A stretch of DNA of 64,000 bases from Desulfobacula sp964636495 (GCA_964636495.1 CAZWSL010000016.1:1-64000), one strand, 5' to 3'. Positions 34,448 to 43,957 are shown, counted from the stretch's first letter. Notes: generated from the sequence alone by a model not told the origin. Numbers and translations: made by a program.

Positions 34448-36550
34448 CTAACACGCTTCCTTTAAGGGGTTAAATGTCTTTCTCATGCCAAATTCCGTCT
34501 GTTTACCATCATTCCACTGCCCCACAGGCCTCAAGTATCCGACAACCCTTGAGTAGACTTCTGTAGGTGCATTGCATTTCATACACACTGCATGCTCTCC
34601 TGAAATATAGCCGTGGGAAGGGCAGACACTGAATGTGGGCGTTAAAGTAAAATATGGCAGTTTAAAGGATTTTGACACTCTGTCCACAACATTTTTTACT
34701 ACCTGGGAGTCTATGACTTCTTCTCCAAGGAAAAGGTGCTGGACAGTTCCACCGGTATACCTGGTCTGCAGTCTGTCCTGAAGTTCAAGTGCTTCAAATA
34801 TATCGTCTGTATAATTTACAGGGAGATGGGTTGAGTTGGTATAAAACGGATCTTTCCCCTGTTGATACTCCTCTTCATTGGCACAGATGATATCTTCATA
34901 TTTTGCTTTATCCATACTTGCAAAACGATATGTTGTGCCCTCTGCCGGAGTTGCTTCAAGGTTGAAGATCTCATCTGTTTTTTCCTGCAGTTTCTCGATA
35001 CGCTTTCTGATATGATCCATCACTTTCACCGCAAAATTCTGTCCGGTTTCAGAAGCGATATTTTCATTAAGAAAGTTAAGGCAGGCTTCATTCATTCCAA
35101 GTATACCAATAGTTGAAAAATGGTTACGCCAGTATAAGCCGCTACTCTCCTTTATTTTTCTTAAATAGAATTTTGAATATGGATAGAGATCTCCATCTGT
35201 AAATTTTTCAAGCATTTTACGCTTGATACTCAAAGAGTCGGAAGCGTGTTTTATAAGCGTGTCCACTTTTTTAAAAAAATCGTCTTCATCCTGTGCAAGA
35301 TACCCGATTCTGGGAAGATTTATGGTCACAACTCCTATAGAGCCTGTTAAGGGGTTTGCACCAAAAAGCCCCCCCCCTCTTTTCCTCAACTCTCTGTTAT
35401 CCAGTCTTAATCTGCAGCACATTGAGCGGGCATCTTCAGGGTCCATATCAGAATTTACAAAGTTTGAAAAATAGGGTATTCCATATTTTCCGGTCATTTT
35501 CCAGATATTTATAAGGTTTGGATTGTTCCAGTCAAAATCCTCGGTTATGTTATAGGTTGGAATGGGAAAGGTAAAAACTCTTCCTTTTGCATCACCCTCC
35601 ATCATCACTTCTGCAAAAGCTGAATTGAGCATATCCATCTCTTTTTGATAACCTGCATATGTATCGCTTTTATATTCTCCTCCCGTAACAACCGGGGAAT
35701 TCTTTAAAGTTGAAGGAACAATAAGATCCATGGTTATATTTGTAAAAGGGGTCTGAAATCCTACCCGTGTCGGGATGTTTATATTAAAGACAAACTCCTG
35801 AAGAGCCTGTTTCACCTCTCTGTAAGAGAGTTTATCCTCCCTGATAAACGGGGCAAGCAGGGTATCAAAATTGGACATTGCCTGGGCACCGGCAGCCTCT
35901 CCCTGCAATGTGTAGAAAAAATTAACAATTTGTCCAAGGGCACTGCGGAAATGCTTTGGAGGAGATGACTCCACCTTGCCTGCAACACCTTTAAATCCTT
36001 CAAGCAGAAGGTCTTGCAGATCCCAGCCAACACAATATACGGACAGGAGACTTAAGTCGTGGATATGGATGTCTCCGTTATAATGGGCATCTCTGACAGC
36101 CGGAGGATAGATTTTATTCAGCCAGTATTCTGTTGTAATATCTGAAGAGATATAATTGTTCAGGCCCTGAAGAGAATAACTCATATTGGAGTTTTCTTTA
36201 ACTTTCCAGTCCATCCTGCTGATATAGGATTCCATCAGGCCGACATTCTCCTTTATGGCAATTCTTCTAATCTGATTATGCTGCTCCCGGTATATGATAT
36301 ATGCTTTGGCTGTTTTATAAAAAGGAGAGTCCAGAAGAACTCTTTCCACAATATCCTGGATTTCCTCTACTTCAGGAACAGGACCCAGGCGAAGGTCACG
36401 TGCAAGGGTAATGGCTTTCATTGTCATCTTTACAGCTTCTCTGCCATTAAATTCTCCAGTAGCTTCACCTGCTTTTTTTAATGCATTTGTAATTTTTGAT
36501 GAATCAAACTCAGCAACTCTGCCATCTCGTTTTTTTATCTGCTCAAACAT
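34448..36550 (-). CDS. nrdD: Class III anaerobic ribonucleoside-triphosphate reductase
   Basis: A 700-aa reductase. The N-terminus holds an ATP cone (KKRDGRVAEFDSSKITNAL), the centre shows catalytic thiol and substrate-site blocks (CCRLRLDN, GIGVVTINLPRIGYL-type), and the C-terminus has a zinc site (CPSHGYI, CMKC) and a glycyl-radical loop RVVGYLRPV. It makes dNTPs from NTPs under anaerobic conditions. Two NrdR-like boxes stand upstream, so expression is probably repressed by NrdR when dNTP or ATP supply is high. Confidence 0.96.
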   Translation of the reverse strand: MFEQIKKRDGRVAEFDSSKITNALKKAGEATGEFNGREAVKMTMKAITLARDLRLGPVPEVEEIQDIVERVLLDSPFYKTAKAYIIYREQHNQIRRIAIKENVGLMESYISRMDWKVKENSNMSYSLQGLNNYISSDITTEYWLNKIYPPAVRDAHYNGDIHIHDLSLLSVYCVGWDLQDLLLEGFKGVAGKVESSPPKHFRSALGQIVNFFYTLQGEAAGAQAMSNFDTLLAPFIREDKLSYREVKQALQEFVFNINIPTRVGFQTPFTNITMDLIVPSTLKNSPVVTGGEYKSDTYAGYQKEMDMLNSAFAEVMMEGDAKGRVFTFPIPTYNITEDFDWNNPNLINIWKMTGKYGIPYFSNFVNSDMDPEDARSMCCRLRLDNRELRKRGGGLFGANPLTGSIGVVTINLPRIGYLAQDEDDFFKKVDTLIKHASDSLSIKRKMLEKFTDGDLYPYSKFYLRKIKESSGLYWRNHFSTIGILGMNEACLNFLNENIASETGQNFAVKVMDHIRKRIEKLQEKTDEIFNLEATPAEGTTYRFASMDKAKYEDIICANEEEYQQGKDPFYTNSTHLPVNYTDDIFEALELQDRLQTRYTGGTVQHLFLGEEVIDSQVVKNVVDRVSKSFKLPYFTLTPTFSVCPSHGYISGEHAVCMKCNAPTEVYSRVVGYLRPVGQWNDGKQTEFGMRKTFNPLKEAC

Positions 36551-36643
36551 TTATCTATTCCTTGAAATATAGTTGAAATTATAATATGTTTCTATCGGTC
36601 TGTGGAAAATATAAATCATTAATGTTAATCCAATAGAGATTTA

Positions 36644-36659
36644 ATCAATATATTGTGGT
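36644..36659 (-). promoter_or_regulatory. NrdR-box-like site 1 upstream of nrdD
   Basis: ATCAATATATTGTGGT on the plus strand, or ACCACAATATATTGAT on the minus strand, resembles the NrdR consensus ACACWATATATWGTGT in its CAATATATTG core. It lies 94 bp upstream of the nrdD start. Its partner is 31 bp away, about three helical turns, the usual spacing of paired NrdR boxes. Confidence 0.7.
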
Positions 36660-36674
36660 TTGTCAATAAAAATA

Positions 36675-36690
36675 ATCAATATATTGTGAT
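36675..36690 (-). promoter_or_regulatory. NrdR-box-like site 2 upstream of nrdD
   Basis: ATCAATATATTGTGAT repeats site 1 with one difference and a 31-bp offset. It also lies immediately upstream of the plus-strand small membrane gene at 36716, so it might influence both genes. Confidence 0.7.
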
Positions 36691-36715
36691 TAATAAAACC
36701 AGGTTTTATAAGTAG

Positions 36716-36973
36716 ATGCAATTAAACAATAATCCGGTTTTTAGAAAAGCGATTGTACCATGGTATGATTCCACTCCGCTCTGCCGGGCAACGATATTTA
36801 TCATGCTCCTGGTATTTGCCTTTGCCGTTGCCGGAGTTATCGTGGCTGTGAATAATCTTAAATTTACCGGACATTTATGGTTTCCTGTCCTGCTGGGATG
36901 CTTAAGCCTTTTTCTTGTAATAAAGATTTTTTTCAGGTTGAGAGTCCGATCCAGAATTGACACGGATTTATAA
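36716..36973 (+). CDS. Small two-TM membrane protein of unknown function
   Basis: An 85-aa protein with two hydrophobic segments (about residues 25-46 and 52-72) and a basic C-terminal end (RLRVRSRID). No clear ribosome site precedes the ATG. It diverges from nrdD. I do not recognise a family; the coding call rests on the clean two-helix profile and the open frame. Confidence 0.55.
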   Translation: MQLNNNPVFRKAIVPWYDSTPLCRATIFIMLLVFAFAVAGVIVAVNNLKFTGHLWFPVLLGCLSLFLVIKIFFRLRVRSRIDTDL

Positions 36974-37115
36974 ATATTCTCCACTGAAAAAATAGATATC
37001 CTGCTCATGATATAAATCTTTTGCCAGTGCCTCATATTTGTTTGTCTGGGGCTGTGTAGCATGCTGATGCGATGTGAGCAGGCCAAAATAGACGAAGAGG
37101 GGGCTGTTCAAATTT

Positions 37116-37712
37116 TTATCTGGAAAAGAGATCAGAGCTCTGCAGCAGGGTTTCAATGAGATGATATAAAATTTTTGCTGTCACCCCCCATATAACGACA
37201 TCTTCGTAAGGATATTGAAGCTCCATGATATCAGGCGGGTAGAGATGAAATTTTTTTGTAATGTGAATATCAATTAAATGGTCAAGGGGAATTTTAAAAT
37301 ATCTTGATATCTCATTTTCATCACACCGGATACTGTCTTTTTGATTCCATATGCCTGCAAATGCTTCAATATTTTTATTGTTGATGGTTTGAAAATGCCC
37401 TAAAGATCCTATAAATTCAACATTCTGCTCTACTATACCAAGTTCCTCTGAAAGCTCCCTTAATGCGGTCTCTTTTGTCGTTAAATCACTTTTATCTTTA
37501 TGCCCGCCCGGGAAAGCCATCTGATTTGCCCAGGGGTATCCCTCAACGTCAGCCTTCTGGATAAACAGCAGTTCTATCTGCTGATTAAATACAAACAGTG
37601 CTATGACACTTGTCGGCTGGAATAGATCATAGTCAGGAGGTCCTGGATGGGATGTCTCCTGAATGGCGGATCTGATACCCTGAGCGTGTCTGTTTTTATT
37701 TATATATGCCAA
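37116..37712 (-). CDS. NUDIX hydrolase, probable CoA diphosphatase
   Basis: A 198-aa protein with a NUDIX box in PGGHKDKSD, then ALRELSEELGI. The box has the one-residue-longer spacing and Asp found in CoA pyrophosphatases (NudL type), and the upstream ALFVFNQQIELLFIQKADVEG...FPGG context is also of that type. It would cleave CoA or acyl-CoA to phosphopantetheine and 3',5'-ADP. Isolated gene, with an intergenic region on both sides. Confidence 0.85.
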   Translation of the reverse strand: MAYINKNRHAQGIRSAIQETSHPGPPDYDLFQPTSVIALFVFNQQIELLFIQKADVEGYPWANQMAFPGGHKDKSDLTTKETALRELSEELGIVEQNVEFIGSLGHFQTINNKNIEAFAGIWNQKDSIRCDENEISRYFKIPLDHLIDIHITKKFHLYPPDIMELQYPYEDVVIWGVTAKILYHLIETLLQSSDLFSR

Positions 37713-37903
37713 GTCAATTCTTGCTTTTTTTTAAATTTTATTTTATTGGATACATTTATAGATGAGTATGAGAAAGGTGTCAACCTGAGCATGCTGTTAT
37801 GGAGTGAAAATTTTTCATTCCGTAACATCATGTCGACATTGAGCATGGTTCATGATATAAGTTTAATAAAGGCTTCTGAAAACAATTAAAAAGGAGAAAT
37901 AGA

Positions 37904-38290
37904 ATGAGCAAAAAAACAATTTTACTGGTTGATGATGAGCCTGATTTAACAATTGTATTAAAACAGAACCTTTTGATGGAAGGTTATGATGTTGAAATAG
38001 CATACAATGGAGTAGAAGCCATTGAAAAAGTGAAAGCAAAAATACCTGATGCAATCGTTTTGGATGTTATGATGCCGGAAAAAGATGGTTTTGAAGTATG
38101 CTCGGAACTTAAAAATGATGATAGATATGCTGATATTCCAATAATAATGCTTACGGCTGTTTCAGATCATGTAAGCTCTACACAATATTCCCATGCGCAT
38201 GGAATGGATATGGAAGCTGATGATTACCTTGCTAAACCAGCATCTCCGGAACAGATAATTGAAAGTCTGGAAAGTCTTCTGGATGAGTAA
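37904..38290 (+). CDS. Single-domain response regulator (CheY-like)
   Basis: A 128-aa receiver domain alone. The acidic pocket is VDDEPD (Asp at about 10-11), the phosphoacceptor Asp is in IVLDVMMPEKDG (about residue 55) and the Lys is in LAKPAS (about residue 108). There is no output domain. AAAAGGAGA precedes the ATG. It is an orphan on this side, but two hybrid kinases are encoded downstream on the opposite strand, and could be its partners. Confidence 0.92.
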   Translation: MSKKTILLVDDEPDLTIVLKQNLLMEGYDVEIAYNGVEAIEKVKAKIPDAIVLDVMMPEKDGFEVCSELKNDDRYADIPIIMLTAVSDHVSSTQYSHAHGMDMEADDYLAKPASPEQIIESLESLLDE

Positions 38291-38296
38291 AAAAAT

Positions 38297-38357
38297 GGCA
38301 GTGAATCAATAATGAAAGGATAGGATTCTACCCTTTCCTGCACTGCCTTGCGGTTTT
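38297..38357. terminator. Nested hairpin terminator after the orphan receiver gene
   Basis: GGCAGTG (38297-38303) pairs with CACTGCC (38341-38347), with an inner GAAAGG/CCTTTC pair, followed by TTGCGGTTTTTATTTT. It lies between convergent transcription units, so it probably ends the receiver gene. Confidence 0.65.
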
Positions 38358-38430
38358 TATTTTACTGCAGAAGATCAGAGGGGGATACCGGATGGCAGTG
38401 ATATGCTGCCATATATATGCGCAAAGAGGT

Positions 38431-39924
38431 TCAGGAGCAGGGCAGTAACACCGTGAACAGGCTTCCTTTACCGGCTTCACTCTCTACAAGTATATCGCCT
38501 CCCATCTCATTGATAAGAGATTTGGCAATGGCAAGCCCAAGTCCTGTTCCATTAATGAAACGGGTATTGTCATCCTTTATTCTGTAAAATTTTTCAAAGA
38601 TTCTGGAAAGATGACGCTCTTCAATTCCAAACCCGTTGTCTTTCACTGCTGTTCTGATAAACTTTTTTTCAATATCAAGACTCACTGTTATGGAGCCTTT
38701 TTCAGGAGTATATTTTATTGCATTTGCTATCAGGTTGCCAAAAACACTTTCCAGGGCAACAGGATCCGCTTTTACCACCGGGATCTTTTCTTCAGGCAGG
38801 ATCAGTTCCAGGGTCTGCTCTTTTTTAACAGCTTCAGTATTTAAAAATTCAACAATTCTGCCGATGAAGTCATCCAGGTGAATATTTTCCGGTTTTCTGC
38901 CTGTACTACCTGCTTCAATTTTTGAAAGGTCGAGAAGGTCACCAATAAGAGAGATCAGATTTTTTGCCTTATCTTTTGCCCTGCCCAGTATATACTGCTG
39001 ATCATCAGGGTTTTCGAGGATATTCCCTTTCAGTACCATGGCAAGCTGTTCATGTATGACAGAGAGGGGAGAGCGCAGTTCATGGGAAACTTTTGAGACA
39101 AATTCAGATTTTAATCTGTCAAACACTTTTATGGCGGTTATATCAGAGAGGTTGATTACCGCTCCAAGGCACTCACCCTCTTCATCATGAATGGGGTTTC
39201 CAAGAGCAAGAAGGTATCTCTCATCAGATATTGCAATTTCATAGGATTTGTCAGCGGTTTCCTCTGCTTCATCCTCTTTTTCCGAGGAGATACTTTTAAT
39301 ATACTCGCAAAAACCCTTATCCTTTATACACTCCTGAATTTTATTTCCAATACCCCTGTTTTTTTCAATGTTGAGATACTGTTCCGCCACAGGATTCATC
39401 AGGACAATCTGGTCAAGCATATTTGTTACAAGCACACCATTTGGAAGGGTTTCAATAATTGCTCTGGTACGGCTCTGTTCTGTCTCCAGATCTGCAAGAT
39501 TTTTCTGCTGTTCAAGTTTCAATGCTGCAGATTCATTGAGCAGGTTTATTTTTTCAATGGCTCTTTTAACCACAATTCTCAATTGATCAGGAGAAAAAGG
39601 TTTGGATATAAAATCATAGGCACCTTTTTTCATTGCTTCAATTGCGGTTTCAACAGTGCTGAATCCAGTAATCATTATAACCAGTACAGATTTATATTTA
39701 TCTGTAATTGTGCTTAAAACTTCAAGTCCGCTTATGCCCGGCATTTTGATGTCACTCAAAACAATTCTGATATCTTCTTTTTCCAGAATTTCAAGCCCCC
39801 TGGTACCATTGGATGCTGTTGAGACATCACACTCCATTCGGGAGAGGATTCTTTCACACCCCTCCCTGATATCCTGTTCATCATCAATAACAAGTATTTT
39901 AACAAGATCAGAGTTTTTATCCAT
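38431..39924 (-). CDS. Hybrid receiver-PAS-histidine kinase
   Basis: A 497-aa protein, receiver first: acidic pocket VIDDEQD, phosphoacceptor SDIKMPG, Lys in ISKPFS, then a PAS segment (about residues 155-270), a HisKA H-box (KVSHELRSPLSV) and an HATPase_c domain (NLIANAIKYTPEKG, DNGFGIEE, GTGLGLAIAKSL). I use the ATG at 39924, which follows GGAGGTGGAG; a longer frame starts at 39951. It overlaps the stop of the upstream kinase by 8 bp. Confidence 0.9.
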   Translation of the reverse strand: MDKNSDLVKILVIDDEQDIREGCERILSRMECDVSTASNGTRGLEILEKEDIRIVLSDIKMPGISGLEVLSTITDKYKSVLVIMITGFSTVETAIEAMKKGAYDFISKPFSPDQLRIVVKRAIEKINLLNESAALKLEQQKNLADLETEQSRTRAIIETLPNGVLVTNMLDQIVLMNPVAEQYLNIEKNRGIGNKIQECIKDKGFCEYIKSISSEKEDEAEETADKSYEIAISDERYLLALGNPIHDEEGECLGAVINLSDITAIKVFDRLKSEFVSKVSHELRSPLSVIHEQLAMVLKGNILENPDDQQYILGRAKDKAKNLISLIGDLLDLSKIEAGSTGRKPENIHLDDFIGRIVEFLNTEAVKKEQTLELILPEEKIPVVKADPVALESVFGNLIANAIKYTPEKGSITVSLDIEKKFIRTAVKDNGFGIEERHLSRIFEKFYRIKDDNTRFINGTGLGLAIAKSLINEMGGDILVESEAGKGSLFTVLLPCS

Positions 39925-41062
39925 CTGCTCCACCTCCATTTCCCTTACCATTCAGCATCAGTTCAATGGTAAAGCTTGTACCTTCAGCTTCTGTGCTCTG
40001 GGCGGTTATGTTGCCGCCATGGTCTTCAACAATCCTGTAAACCATACTCAATCCAAGGCCTGTCCCTTTGCCCTGCTCTTTTGTCGTAAAAAAAGGATCA
40101 AATATTTTCTGGAGCGTATCTTCATCAATTCCATGCCCTGTATCTGTAATCTTTATTAGAACGCTATTCTTCAGATTTCCAAGAGAGGTTTCAATAAATA
40201 GGGTTCCCTCTCCTTCCATTGCATCGGCTGCATTAAGTATGATATTCATGAACACGTGCCGTATCTGCTGGATATCAACAGGTACAGAGGGAATATTTTC
40301 CTGAAAAGTTTTGATGATTTTAATGTTATGGAAAAGGGTCTGATCTTCAACCAGGATAATGGTGTCTGATAATAACTGATTTATATTTTCAAGGTGCATC
40401 TCATTTGTTGTTTTCCTTGAAAATTTTAATAGCTCCTGGACAGTTTCTGTACATCTTTTGGCATCACGCTTGATACGATCCAGATCTTTTATGGCACCAT
40501 CGGGCAGGTCATAATCTTCAATCACCAATTGCGTGAAAAGGGTGATCCCGCCAAGGGGATTGTTCAGCTGGTGGGCAACACCTGCAGCAAGTTCTCCCAC
40601 AGATGCCATTTTTGCTGTCTGCAGCAGCTGCTGTCTTGTCTGTTCAAGCTCTGCTTCAATTTTAAGTGTTTCCCTCAGATCGTGAAAAAATCCAAGAGTG
40701 GCAATCTCCTTATCATCATCATAGACAATTGAAGCATTAAGGGAGATCGGGATTATCTCTCCTGTTTTCCTCTTTATATCAGCCCTGAACGATCTGAGAA
40801 CCCCTGTTTCACCATACTCATCGCTTCTGAGAAGGTGCATGATCTTTTTTGCATCATTACCGGGATAAATTTTCTGGATATTGAGTTTGTTGATTACTTC
40901 GCCAACTTCATACTTGCAGATTTTAGCTGCAGCATCATTAAACAGAAGAATTTTACCTGTCATATCCGATGCAATAATGCCGTCCACAGCACTTTTGATA
41001 AGATTTTTCAAAAATCTGTGTGACTGGAGAAGTTCCTGCTCTATATTTTTGAAGGTAGTCAT
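39917..41062 (-). CDS. PAS-domain sensor histidine kinase
   Basis: A 381-aa kinase: PAS (SAVDGIIASDMTGKILLFNDAA), a second coiled-coil linker (ELEQTRQQLLQTAKMASVGELAAG), H-box GVAHQLNNPLGG and HATPase (NIILNAADAME, DTGHGIDE, GTGLGLSMVYRI). No TM segment, so it is cytoplasmic. It follows metF by about 72 bp and is translationally coupled to the hybrid kinase. The grouping hints that it senses the redox or C1 state around the methylene-THF reductase. Confidence 0.92.
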   Translation of the reverse strand: MTTFKNIEQELLQSHRFLKNLIKSAVDGIIASDMTGKILLFNDAAAKICKYEVGEVINKLNIQKIYPGNDAKKIMHLLRSDEYGETGVLRSFRADIKRKTGEIIPISLNASIVYDDDKEIATLGFFHDLRETLKIEAELEQTRQQLLQTAKMASVGELAAGVAHQLNNPLGGITLFTQLVIEDYDLPDGAIKDLDRIKRDAKRCTETVQELLKFSRKTTNEMHLENINQLLSDTIILVEDQTLFHNIKIIKTFQENIPSVPVDIQQIRHVFMNIILNAADAMEGEGTLFIETSLGNLKNSVLIKITDTGHGIDEDTLQKIFDPFFTTKEQGKGTGLGLSMVYRIVEDHGGNITAQSTEAEGTSFTIELMLNGKGNGGGADG

Positions 41063-41134
41063 TGGAAAATCCGCTTACCCCTGGTAAATAAATTTTCGTT
41101 CAAGCTGTTCCGGCAGGTACTTATAGTAAAAAAA

Positions 41135-42070
41135 TCAGACTGACGGTCTTGGTAGAACCTTTGCTCTCTCTGCAATCTCAGGCACTTTATGCTCCCACTC
41201 AATTGCCATCATATGAACACCTGCAACACCTTTCATCTCCTTGAACTCTTCAATCTGTTCACAGGCAATGGCAATGCCTTCATCTGCTACCATTTTTCTT
41301 TTAACACCCTGAAGCCTTTTTATGATTTCGTCGGGCACATCCATTCCAGGAACTTTGGCTTTCATGTATTTTGCCATACCAATGCTTTTCATGGGCGTTA
41401 CACCGGGGAGGATATAGGTTTTTTCAGTGAGCCCCATATCATTGGCCTGTTTTATCCACTCCCTGATTTTTTTCATATTGTAAACACACTGGGTCTGGAT
41501 AAAATCAGCACCTGCTTCAACTTTTTTGGCAAGCCTGTGCACTCTCCACTCAAAAGGCTCTGCAAAGGGATTGGCAGCCGCTCCTATAAACATTTTAGGA
41601 GGCTGGTCAATGGGTGCACCACCCTGAAATTTTCCTTCGTCTCTCATTTTTTTAACCATGGCAACAAGCTGCATGGAATCTATATCAAAGACCCCTTTGG
41701 AAAAGGGATGATCACCAAACTGCTGATGGTCGCCTGAAAGACATAAAATATTTTTAAGCCCGTGGGCATATGCTCCAAGAAGATCTGCCTGCATTGCAAG
41801 ACGGTTGCGATCCCTGCATACCATCTGATAATTCGGTTCAAGACCTTCTTTCATAATAATCATGGCCGCAGCCCAGGAGGACATCCTGACCATTGCAGTC
41901 TGGTTGTCAGTGACATTTACCATGTCAACATTATTTTTCAGAAAAGCTGCCTTCTCTTTGATATGTTCAACATCACAGCCGCGTGGCGGTCCAAGCTCGC
42001 CGGTAAATGCAAAATGTCCAGCTTTTAAAACTTTTTCAAAATTACTTCCTGATTTCATGTCCGATTCCAT
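41135..42070 (-). CDS. metF: Methylene-tetrahydrofolate reductase catalytic subunit, locus A
   Basis: A 311-aa TIM-barrel flavoprotein of the MetF family. Landmarks shared with the other two copies are AGHFAFTGELGPPRG, TDNQTA, CRDRNR and CLSGDH, and a C-terminal EWEHKVPEI. It reduces 5,10-methylene-THF to methyl-THF (or the reverse) in the Wood-Ljungdahl pathway. It lies last in a minus-strand operon with an HdrC-like Fe-S protein, NarI-type cytochrome b, MetV and a cytochrome c, a setting different from the other two copies. Confidence 0.93.
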   Translation of the reverse strand: MESDMKSGSNFEKVLKAGHFAFTGELGPPRGCDVEHIKEKAAFLKNNVDMVNVTDNQTAMVRMSSWAAAMIIMKEGLEPNYQMVCRDRNRLAMQADLLGAYAHGLKNILCLSGDHQQFGDHPFSKGVFDIDSMQLVAMVKKMRDEGKFQGGAPIDQPPKMFIGAAANPFAEPFEWRVHRLAKKVEAGADFIQTQCVYNMKKIREWIKQANDMGLTEKTYILPGVTPMKSIGMAKYMKAKVPGMDVPDEIIKRLQGVKRKMVADEGIAIACEQIEEFKEMKGVAGVHMMAIEWEHKVPEIAERAKVLPRPSV

Positions 42071-42153
42071 ATTTTTGGATCCTCTTTAATGCTCCATTAA
42101 TCTAAGGTCTCAATATGCTTATTACCTGTGCCTCTCCTGTGAGATAGCTGGTT

Positions 42154-42540
42154 TTATTCCCTGTCATACCGGGGATAGACACCCTGGCTTCTGCATACCC
42201 TTCTTGCCAGTGCAATCATCTCAGGTATATCAACACCTATGGGACAATAACATCTGGTACAAAGGACACATCTTTCCCAGACAAGATCCTTCATTTCCCT
42301 GAGATCAAGCTGGTCTACTTCTCCTTTTTGTTTATATAACACACCCACTGAATTTAAAAATTTGTAAGAAGGCATATATTTTGGATCTTTATTGCGGCCC
42401 ATGAACAGAAAACAGCTTTCTGCACAGAGGGTGCAGTGTGCACACGCTTTTAAAGACAGTTTCATCTTAGTCTTTTTTTCTTCCAGTATCGCTTTTACCT
42501 CTCTGGTATTAACGCCGGCTGTACTTTTTTTCCGAAACAT
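42154..42540 (-). CDS. HdrC-like Fe-S electron-transfer protein, locus A
   Basis: A 128-aa protein with two Cys clusters: CAHCTLCAESC (CxxCxxCxxxC) and CVLCTRCYCP. The second lacks the usual three-residue gap before the last Cys-Pro, giving CxxCxxCxCP. Otherwise it resembles HdrC or the ferredoxin-like subunit of membrane Hdr-type complexes. AGGAG precedes the ATG. It sits between the cytochrome b and metF genes, so it is a likely wire between membrane haem b and the MetVF flavin. Confidence 0.8.
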   Translation of the reverse strand: MFRKKSTAGVNTREVKAILEEKKTKMKLSLKACAHCTLCAESCFLFMGRNKDPKYMPSYKFLNSVGVLYKQKGEVDQLDLREMKDLVWERCVLCTRCYCPIGVDIPEMIALARRVCRSQGVYPRYDRE

Positions 42541-42549
42541 ATTTTTCTC

Positions 42550-43251
42550 CTACCAGGTCCTGTTTCCTTTTCCAAGACTGTATTCGCTGACAACGTTCAA
42601 ACGGATAATTACACTGTAAATCATATGAATGAATTTTGTAAAAGGTATGACCATGAGCATCAGTTCTCCAGATACTATATGAAGAGAGATAATCAGTCTG
42701 TAATTTACAAATACCTGGTGATATGCAAGAAAGCCTGTTATGAACGGGGCTGCTGCAATAAATAAGAAAAAGTAATCTTCCCAGGTTGTAATAGCTTTCA
42801 CCCGGTTAAGAAACACTCTTCTATACAAAAATATACCAGCACATATTATGACTATGATTGTGAGAAAATCACTTATCCCCTCAGGCAGAGAGAAAAAACT
42901 GATGCCAAATGAGTTGTCCAGCAGAATATTATGCCCAAGCACAAAAATCGGCATGATAACTAACAGTACATGGAAAATAGTAGATACAATTGTCATAAAG
43001 GGATTAACACCGGCTATGGAGAGTTTTAGCCACATAATCCACTCTTTTTTCTCTTTTTCTTCAGCCCTTTTTGGTATAAATCTGCCGGGACCGGGAGTAA
43101 GCTTTATGATTTTCTGTTCTTTTGTAAAAGATAAAAGTTTGAAAATCTGGAACAGAGTGCCGCCGAAAAAGACTGCAAAAGCCACCCATACCATAGGGCC
43201 TCTTATAAAGTCATAGGCAAATGTCCAGCATGAAGTATTTGATAAGTCCAT
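42550..43251 (-). CDS. NarI/TmcC-type cytochrome b membrane subunit, locus A
   Basis: A 233-aa protein with five hydrophobic segments. Probable haem ligands are His in STIFHVLLVI, VLGHNI, YHQVF and SLHIVSG, arranged as in the NarI/DsrM/TmcC/HdrE family. A basic loop (about residues 41-70) faces the cytoplasm. It would exchange electrons with the quinone pool and with a periplasmic cytochrome. A weak ribosome site precedes the ATG. No hdrD-like gene is nearby, which is unusual for this family. Confidence 0.85.
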   Translation of the reverse strand: MDLSNTSCWTFAYDFIRGPMVWVAFAVFFGGTLFQIFKLLSFTKEQKIIKLTPGPGRFIPKRAEEKEKKEWIMWLKLSIAGVNPFMTIVSTIFHVLLVIMPIFVLGHNILLDNSFGISFFSLPEGISDFLTIIVIICAGIFLYRRVFLNRVKAITTWEDYFFLFIAAAPFITGFLAYHQVFVNYRLIISLHIVSGELMLMVIPFTKFIHMIYSVIIRLNVVSEYSLGKGNRTW

Positions 43252-43285
43252 AATTATACCAGTAATTTAATTGTGATAAATATTC

Positions 43286-43957
43286 TTACGCACGATATCT
43301 CTTTTCGTAAGCTTCCTGAACTATTGTTCGTGGTGTCTGGTTCTGCCACTTCATGGGGTCATGGATTTTTTTAATATCATCAAGACGATCCTGCTCTTTC
43401 AAGCGGTTAAAAATATCAAGCCATGCACATGCAACTTCCTGACTCACTTCACAGCATTCATTATTCGTACCGCCGCAGGGGCCGTTAAAAAGCCCTTTGG
43501 AACATCTTGTTACAGGGCAGATACCACCGGTATATCCAAGGACGCAGTGACCGCATGCCCTGCATCTCTCTTCATACATTCCAATATCCCTGTCAATACC
43601 TATAGAAACAGTATCAAGTGCAGGGAAAACCGGTATAGCAGGAAATCTTTTTGCCGTATTCTGTACTCCGGCACCACAAGCCATTGAGAGAATGCAGTCA
43701 TATTGATTGAGTTCTGTTTCAAGTTCTTCAAGAAACTGATCATTACACTGCCGCTCCACAGTATATCCACCAAGATGTTTTTCAATATTCTCTTTTTTCA
43801 GATGAACATTTAACTGTGCTTTCAATTCATTAACTTCCCTTTGACCACCGGCAAGGCAGATAGAAACACATCCACCGCACCCGGTGACTAATACATTTTT
43901 ATACCCGTTGATTGTATCTTTTATCTCTTCAATGGGTTTTCTTTCTGCTTTTACCAC
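43286..43957 (-). CDS. metV: MetV, Fe-S subunit of methylene-THF reductase, locus A
   Basis: A 223-aa protein of the MetV family. Conserved Cys motifs include TGCGGCVSIC, ACGAG, CRACGHCVLGYTGGICPVTRCSKG and NGPCGGTNN, which bind iron-sulfur clusters. It pairs with MetF and carries electrons to its flavin. The start is a GTG at 43957, preceded by GGAG at a 9-bp distance. Its neighbours are the cytochrome c3 gene upstream and cytochrome b downstream. Confidence 0.9.
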   Translation of the reverse strand: MVKAERKPIEEIKDTINGYKNVLVTGCGGCVSICLAGGQREVNELKAQLNVHLKKENIEKHLGGYTVERQCNDQFLEELETELNQYDCILSMACGAGVQNTAKRFPAIPVFPALDTVSIGIDRDIGMYEERCRACGHCVLGYTGGICPVTRCSKGLFNGPCGGTNNECCEVSQEVACAWLDIFNRLKEQDRLDDIKKIHDPMKWQNQTPRTIVQEAYEKRYRA

